The notes beneath the pieces were generated by a model. The model saw only the letters and a list, made by a program, of their open reading frames with translations. It was not told the origin of the DNA and made no database searches. Positions 60,690-64,000 of a stretch of DNA of 64,000 nucleotides are shown here, piece after piece. The DNA lies in the NCBI GenBank assembly GCA_035610365.1, contig CM069432.1, forward strand, positions 82,154,520 to 82,218,519, written 5' to 3'. The first letter of the stretch is position 1; every line of letters begins with the position of its first letter. Source of the stretch: Aquatica leii. Taxonomy: Eukaryota; Arthropoda; Insecta; Coleoptera; Lampyridae. The translations under genes were made by a program, and so were the position numbers.

Positions 60690-61969
60690 GTGGCAAGGTG
60701 GATCGAGAGACTGCAAAAGTATGACTATGACACAGAACACCGTGCCGGAAGCAGTCATCGAAACGCTGATGCTTTGTCTAGAAGACCATGTCCAGCGGAC
60801 TGCAGCCATTGTTCGCGACTTGAAGAAAAAGTCGAATGCCTCCGGATAACTGTTATGGTTGATGATGAGTGGGAACCTGAGCAGTTACGTCGCGAACAAG
60901 AAAACGATCCTGAAATAAGACTACTCCTGAACTGGAAAGAAAGCGGCCGACGACCAACCAGGGAAGAAGTGAGTGCTTTGGGCAGAAACATCAAAGCGTA
61001 CTGGGCGCAGTGGGACACCTTGATAGTAGAAGACGGTCTTCTTAAGCGATCTCTAGAAAGTGTCGAGGGCACGGGAAACAGACTACAGTTGGTAATGCCA
61101 AAGAGCCGGGTGGCAGAAGTGTTGAAGCATCTCTACGATGGGACATCAAGAGGACACTTTGGCATTAAGAAGATATTGGGTAAAGTACGAGAACGATTCT
61201 ACTGGATGAACTGCTAAGAGAACGTCATGAAATGGTGCCGTAATTGCACGGTCTGCGCATCAAGAAATGGTCCAGCGAGAAAGCGCAAAGCACCCATGAA
61301 GCAATATAACGTAGGGAGCCCTTTGGAAAGAGTAGCGATTGACATCGCAGGGCCGTTCCCAGAATCCGATTCGGGAAATAAATACATCCTGGTGGCGATG
61401 GATTATTTCACGAAATGGACAGAGGCTTACGCCATACCCAATCAGGAAGCAGCTACAGTCGCAGACGTATTAGTAAAAGAGTTTTCTGCCGGTTTGGAGT
61501 TCCGTTGGAATTACACTCCGATCAAGACCGCAATTTTGAGTCTGGGCTGTTTCAAGAAGTTTGCCGACTGTTGGGAATTAAGAAAACTAGAACAACGCCT
61601 CTCCATCCTCAATCTCATGGCATGGTTGAACGGATGAATCGAACAATGGGCAAGTACTTAGCCAAGGTAGTGTCCGAACATCAAAGAGACTGGGATCAGT
61701 ACTTGCACCTTTTCCTAATGGCATACCGATCATTCGTTCACGAAAGCACAGGCCAAACACCATCCTGTGTCATGCTCGGTCGTGAAATACGATTGCCATG
61801 CGACCTTCAATTTGGACGAAGACCGGAAGAAGAAGTTGCTGGAGAAGATTACGTCAGCAAGCTGACCAAGAGGCTAGACGAAAAACATCAAGAGGTCCGT
61901 AAAAACACACAAATTGCCAGGGACAGGATAAAGACTAGATATGACGTCAAGGCACAAAATGGTGGATAA
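60690..61969 (+). pseudogene. Ty3/gypsy integrase, frameshifted
   Basis: First the RNase H-integrase connection (ARWIERLQKYDYDTEHRAG; HRNADALSRRPCP). The zinc-binding domain follows, with GHFGIKKILGKVRERFYWMN, a TAA at 61215-61217, then CRNCTVCASR. The catalytic core has Asp in AIDIAGPFPESD, a frameshift at about 61485-61500, Asp in LHSDQDRNFES, and Glu in HPQSHGMVERMNRTM. The frame ends TRYDVKAQNGG then stop, exactly where relatives continue into the GPF/Y module, so that module is missing or replaced. Confidence 0.92.
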
Positions 61970-62036
61970 CCACAATACGCAAGTTCAGGTCCGAACCAGA
62001 ATAATAAGTAGCAGAACCAGGAATTCAATCGAAGAA

Positions 62037-62440
62037 ATGGAGTTCGAGAAGTTTATGAACTTATACGGAGGTTCTGAAAAAGCTAGGTTCGGAGTTACCA
62101 CCGAGCAACAACAAGACCTGTTCCAGACACAAAAAGATTACGCCATCGCACATTGCGTGACCGAGGATCTGGACATGTCCAGAGGGGTTGCAGTCGTGTT
62201 TAAAAAGAAGTTTGGGCGGCTAGATGAATTACGAAGACCGCGACCGGCAGTCGGAAAAGTTTTAGGACTACGTGGTGACGGACGCTTCGTTTTCTATCTG
62301 GTCAGCAAGAAATTGGCAGTACCCAAGCTTGGTTATGGCTTAGATCAACTGAATTGGAGGACAGTTCGAAACATGTTGGAAGTCGTCTTCTGAGGAACAG
62401 GCGTTCAAGTGTTGGTCTGTAGTTACCAACCAAGGAGAAT
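62037..62440 (+). pseudogene. Macro domain (OARD1-like ADP-ribose hydrolase fold)
   Basis: Reads DYAIAHCVTEDLDMSRGVAV and VFKKKFGRLDEL, then VGKVLGLRGDGRFVFYLVSK, then PKLGYGLDQLNWRTVRNMLE. This is the order and wording of OARD1-type macro domains, which bind ADP-ribose and remove it from acidic side chains. The Lys of YLVSKK and the Asp of YGLD match the two residues reported as catalytic in human OARD1. About 25-30 residues between SKK and PKLG are missing, and a TGA at 62391-62393 precedes the last strand (GTGVQVLVCSY). It lies after integrase and before the polypurine tract, where an env-like gene would sit. Composition matches the retroelement. Capture by the element is inferred; function in this copy is lost or doubtful. 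Confidence 0.85.
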
Positions 62441-62591
62441 ATTGGGTCAGGAAAAAAGTCCATTGACTGTTACTTTTATAGTCAAGGAAGTTGCCGAAAT
62501 GGAGGAAGCTGCCGCTATCGCCACGATCCTTTTAACCGGTGTCGCATCCAGTCTCCTGTTCTGGGACAGAACAGTCCTAAGAAGGGGGCAG

Positions 62592-62912
62592 TGAAACGTT
62601 CGAAAAGTTATCCGCAAATTCAAGAGACTTCTAGAAGTTGTTATCCATCTTCTAGAAGATATACCGAAAGATAGGGAACACTCGAGAAGGATTTCGAAAT
62701 GTGTATAAATACCGAAGAAACAAATCGTAGGTCAGTTATTTCCGTAATGCGAAGCCTGCAGTGTTAAGAAGATTATTCAAGTCTAAATAAATAAGTCGTT
62801 AACGCGTGTTATAAATAAATCTACGAAGTACGTTAGTTTAGTGTAAACAAGTGTGTGAAGTTATCCGCAGGCTTTATCTTATCTTCGTGTAAGTGATAGC
62901 GTTCGTTATACA
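62592..62912 (+). repeat. 3' LTR of the macro-domain Ty3 element
   Basis: Follows the polypurine tract, starts TGAAACGTTCGAAAAGTTAT and ends CGTTATACA. It contains a TATA-like GTATAAATACC at about 62701 and AATAAA words near 62788 and 62813. No 5' partner lies in the window, so the end is set by the CA rule only. Confidence 0.65.
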
Positions 62913-62924
62913 TAAATTATACTC

Positions 62925-63085
62925 AATGTTGGGATGTACCTAGGTACAAGTACCTAGGTAATTTTTATGTACCTAAGTACCTAGAAAAGTACTTTTTAAT
63001 TTATGTACCTTTACCTGTACCTAGGTAGTTTTTAGAAAATACCTTTGTACCTAAGTACCTAATAAAATAGGTACTTTTAAGCGTG
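62925..63085. repeat. GTACCTAGGTAC subterminal-type repeat block
   Basis: The words TACCTAGGTAC and GTACCTAAGTACCT recur about ten times, starting after CAATGTTGGGATGTACC, which resembles a hAT terminus. A related, sparser block lies at 10720-10850. Probably one end of a hAT element; the other end is not visible. Confidence 0.6.
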
Positions 63086-64000
63086 CATATATATTTGTTT
63101 CGGACTTAATCACATGTGAAATTACTAAAACCTTCCAAAAATAGTACATGACCTACGCAATTTTTCCTTAATGATACCCGAAGGGTACCGTTAATCTGTA
63201 TAAAACTTCCTTGTTAAAAGTGCAAATGTAGGCAGTGACAGCACACTTAAAGACAGCCCTCGGATGAATCATTTACAACAATGCAATCGGACTGTTAACA
63301 TGAGTAGCCAGGGTATCAAACCGAATGCGATAAATTTCGAAACGTAATAATTTGTATAAAATAGAAGATGATTTTTAGAGAAAAGAGTTGTGGAGTTCTA
63401 GGAAAAAGCAAACAATTATAACTGATTATATAACACAATGACATTATAATAAAATTTATTACGAATCGTATTTCTGCTTATATATAAACAATACGTGCTT
63501 AATGACTTATTCTAAAAACGACATATTTGAGTTTGTATTATACTAAATTACATAAACATAGCCGAGACGGGTATAACCAACGGTATAACATAAATGCTGT
63601 AAGCACGACCTCAATGAAAATTAAGGTGTCGTGTACGTCGAATAGTAAGTCTTCTCGGATAAGTACAAAATAATCGGTCCCTTGAAGTACTTACTAACCG
63701 ACGTCAATTGTATCACTCAACTGCCATGCATTACCCTTCCCGTTCAGTATCTTATAATTTAGTCCCAAAACCTTAAGAAAAACATTTAAGAATAAGTAAT
63801 CCTATTTTTATTATTAAATAATGCACTTCATACAATAAACAACAATAGCATTGCTCAATAAACTGCAATTACAAAAGTTTTAATATCTTTACTGAGATTC
63901 ACACCAGCTACTGTGTGTGTCATCAACAATGATTAATATAGTAGCGTCGTTGATTGATTTCAATCATTTCATGCATTTTATAGCTGTAATGATTTCTATC
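63086..64000. other. No gene seen
   Basis: AT-rich DNA to the end of the window without a recognisable gene or repeat pair. Confidence 0.5.

Larger units (their letters stand above)
57560..62912 (+). mobile_element. 5'-truncated Ty3/gypsy element with a macro domain
   Basis: A second Ty3/gypsy element, on the + strand and noticeably richer in G and C than its surroundings. It lacks the 5' LTR, gag and most of the protease. In order it has the reverse transcriptase (split by a 1.5-kb insertion), RNase H, integrase, a macro domain, a polypurine tract (GAAGGGGGCAG, 62581-62591) and a 3' LTR. Stops and frameshifts show it is inactive. It differs in sequence and codon use from the intact element at 21106-30038 and belongs to another lineage. 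Confidence 0.88.

Noticed and set aside
62409..62594. 61-codon frame after the macro domain as a separate gene
   Set aside because: It continues the macro-domain frame after a nonsense codon and ends in the polypurine tract; its start Met is incidental.
1..64000. CRISPR array, operons or a bacterial system
   Set aside because: The DNA is eukaryotic: spliced genes, LTR elements and MITEs. The repeats seen are inverted or subterminal, not regularly spaced direct repeats.

Overview
The window is AT-rich eukaryotic DNA, almost certainly from an insect. The supported host genes have introns of about 45-60 bp with clean GT-AG borders, which fits a beetle better than most insects, but the order is an inference. 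Host genes are sparse and transposon debris dominates.

Two host genes look intact. One is a nine-exon L-threonine ammonia-lyase / serine dehydratase gene (+ strand, 11478-14901) with a PLP catalytic core and a C-terminal ACT domain. The other is a two-exon pterin-4a-carbinolamine dehydratase gene (- strand, 42235-42610). A third locus (- strand, about 17159-20690) is a DUF4806-family gene broken by a nonsense codon and by a nest of transposons: a TA-flanked MITE sits in an exon, a hAT MITE sits in that MITE, and an IS630/mariner-type element sits in the hAT MITE. Target-site duplications date each layer.

Layout. 1-1.8 kb: decayed pogo/Tigger transposase and its termini. 3.6-10.4 kb: foldback repeats, two non-autonomous elements and a canonical type I hammerhead ribozyme (8095-8138). 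11.5-15 kb: threonine ammonia-lyase. 16-20.7 kb: dispersed repeats and the DUF4806 pseudogene. 21.1-30.0 kb: a young, apparently intact Ty3/gypsy retrotransposon on the - strand, with 1.8-kb LTRs, gag, pol and a textbook -1 frameshift signal. 30-37 kb: small MITEs and empty AT-rich DNA. 37.3-40.3 kb: a decayed gene encoding a Mutator-like transposase domain followed by a YqaJ-type exonuclease. 42.2 kb: PCD. 43-53.3 kb: a jockey fragment, then two adjacent copies of an uncharacterised transposon family, each invaded by a large foldback with 11-12 bp target duplications and hammerhead-like motifs. 53.4-57.5 kb: relics of Tc1, IS630-like and BEL/Pao elements. 57.6-62.9 kb: a 5'-truncated, GC-richer Ty3/gypsy element that carries an OARD1-like macro domain (ADP-ribose hydrolase fold) between integrase and the 3' LTR.

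The strongest leads are the hammerhead ribozyme with its foldback relatives, the macro domain in the env position of a Ty3 element, the transposase-nuclease gene at 37-40 kb and the layered DUF4806 locus. Exon and domain calls come from reading translations by eye; no database search was run.
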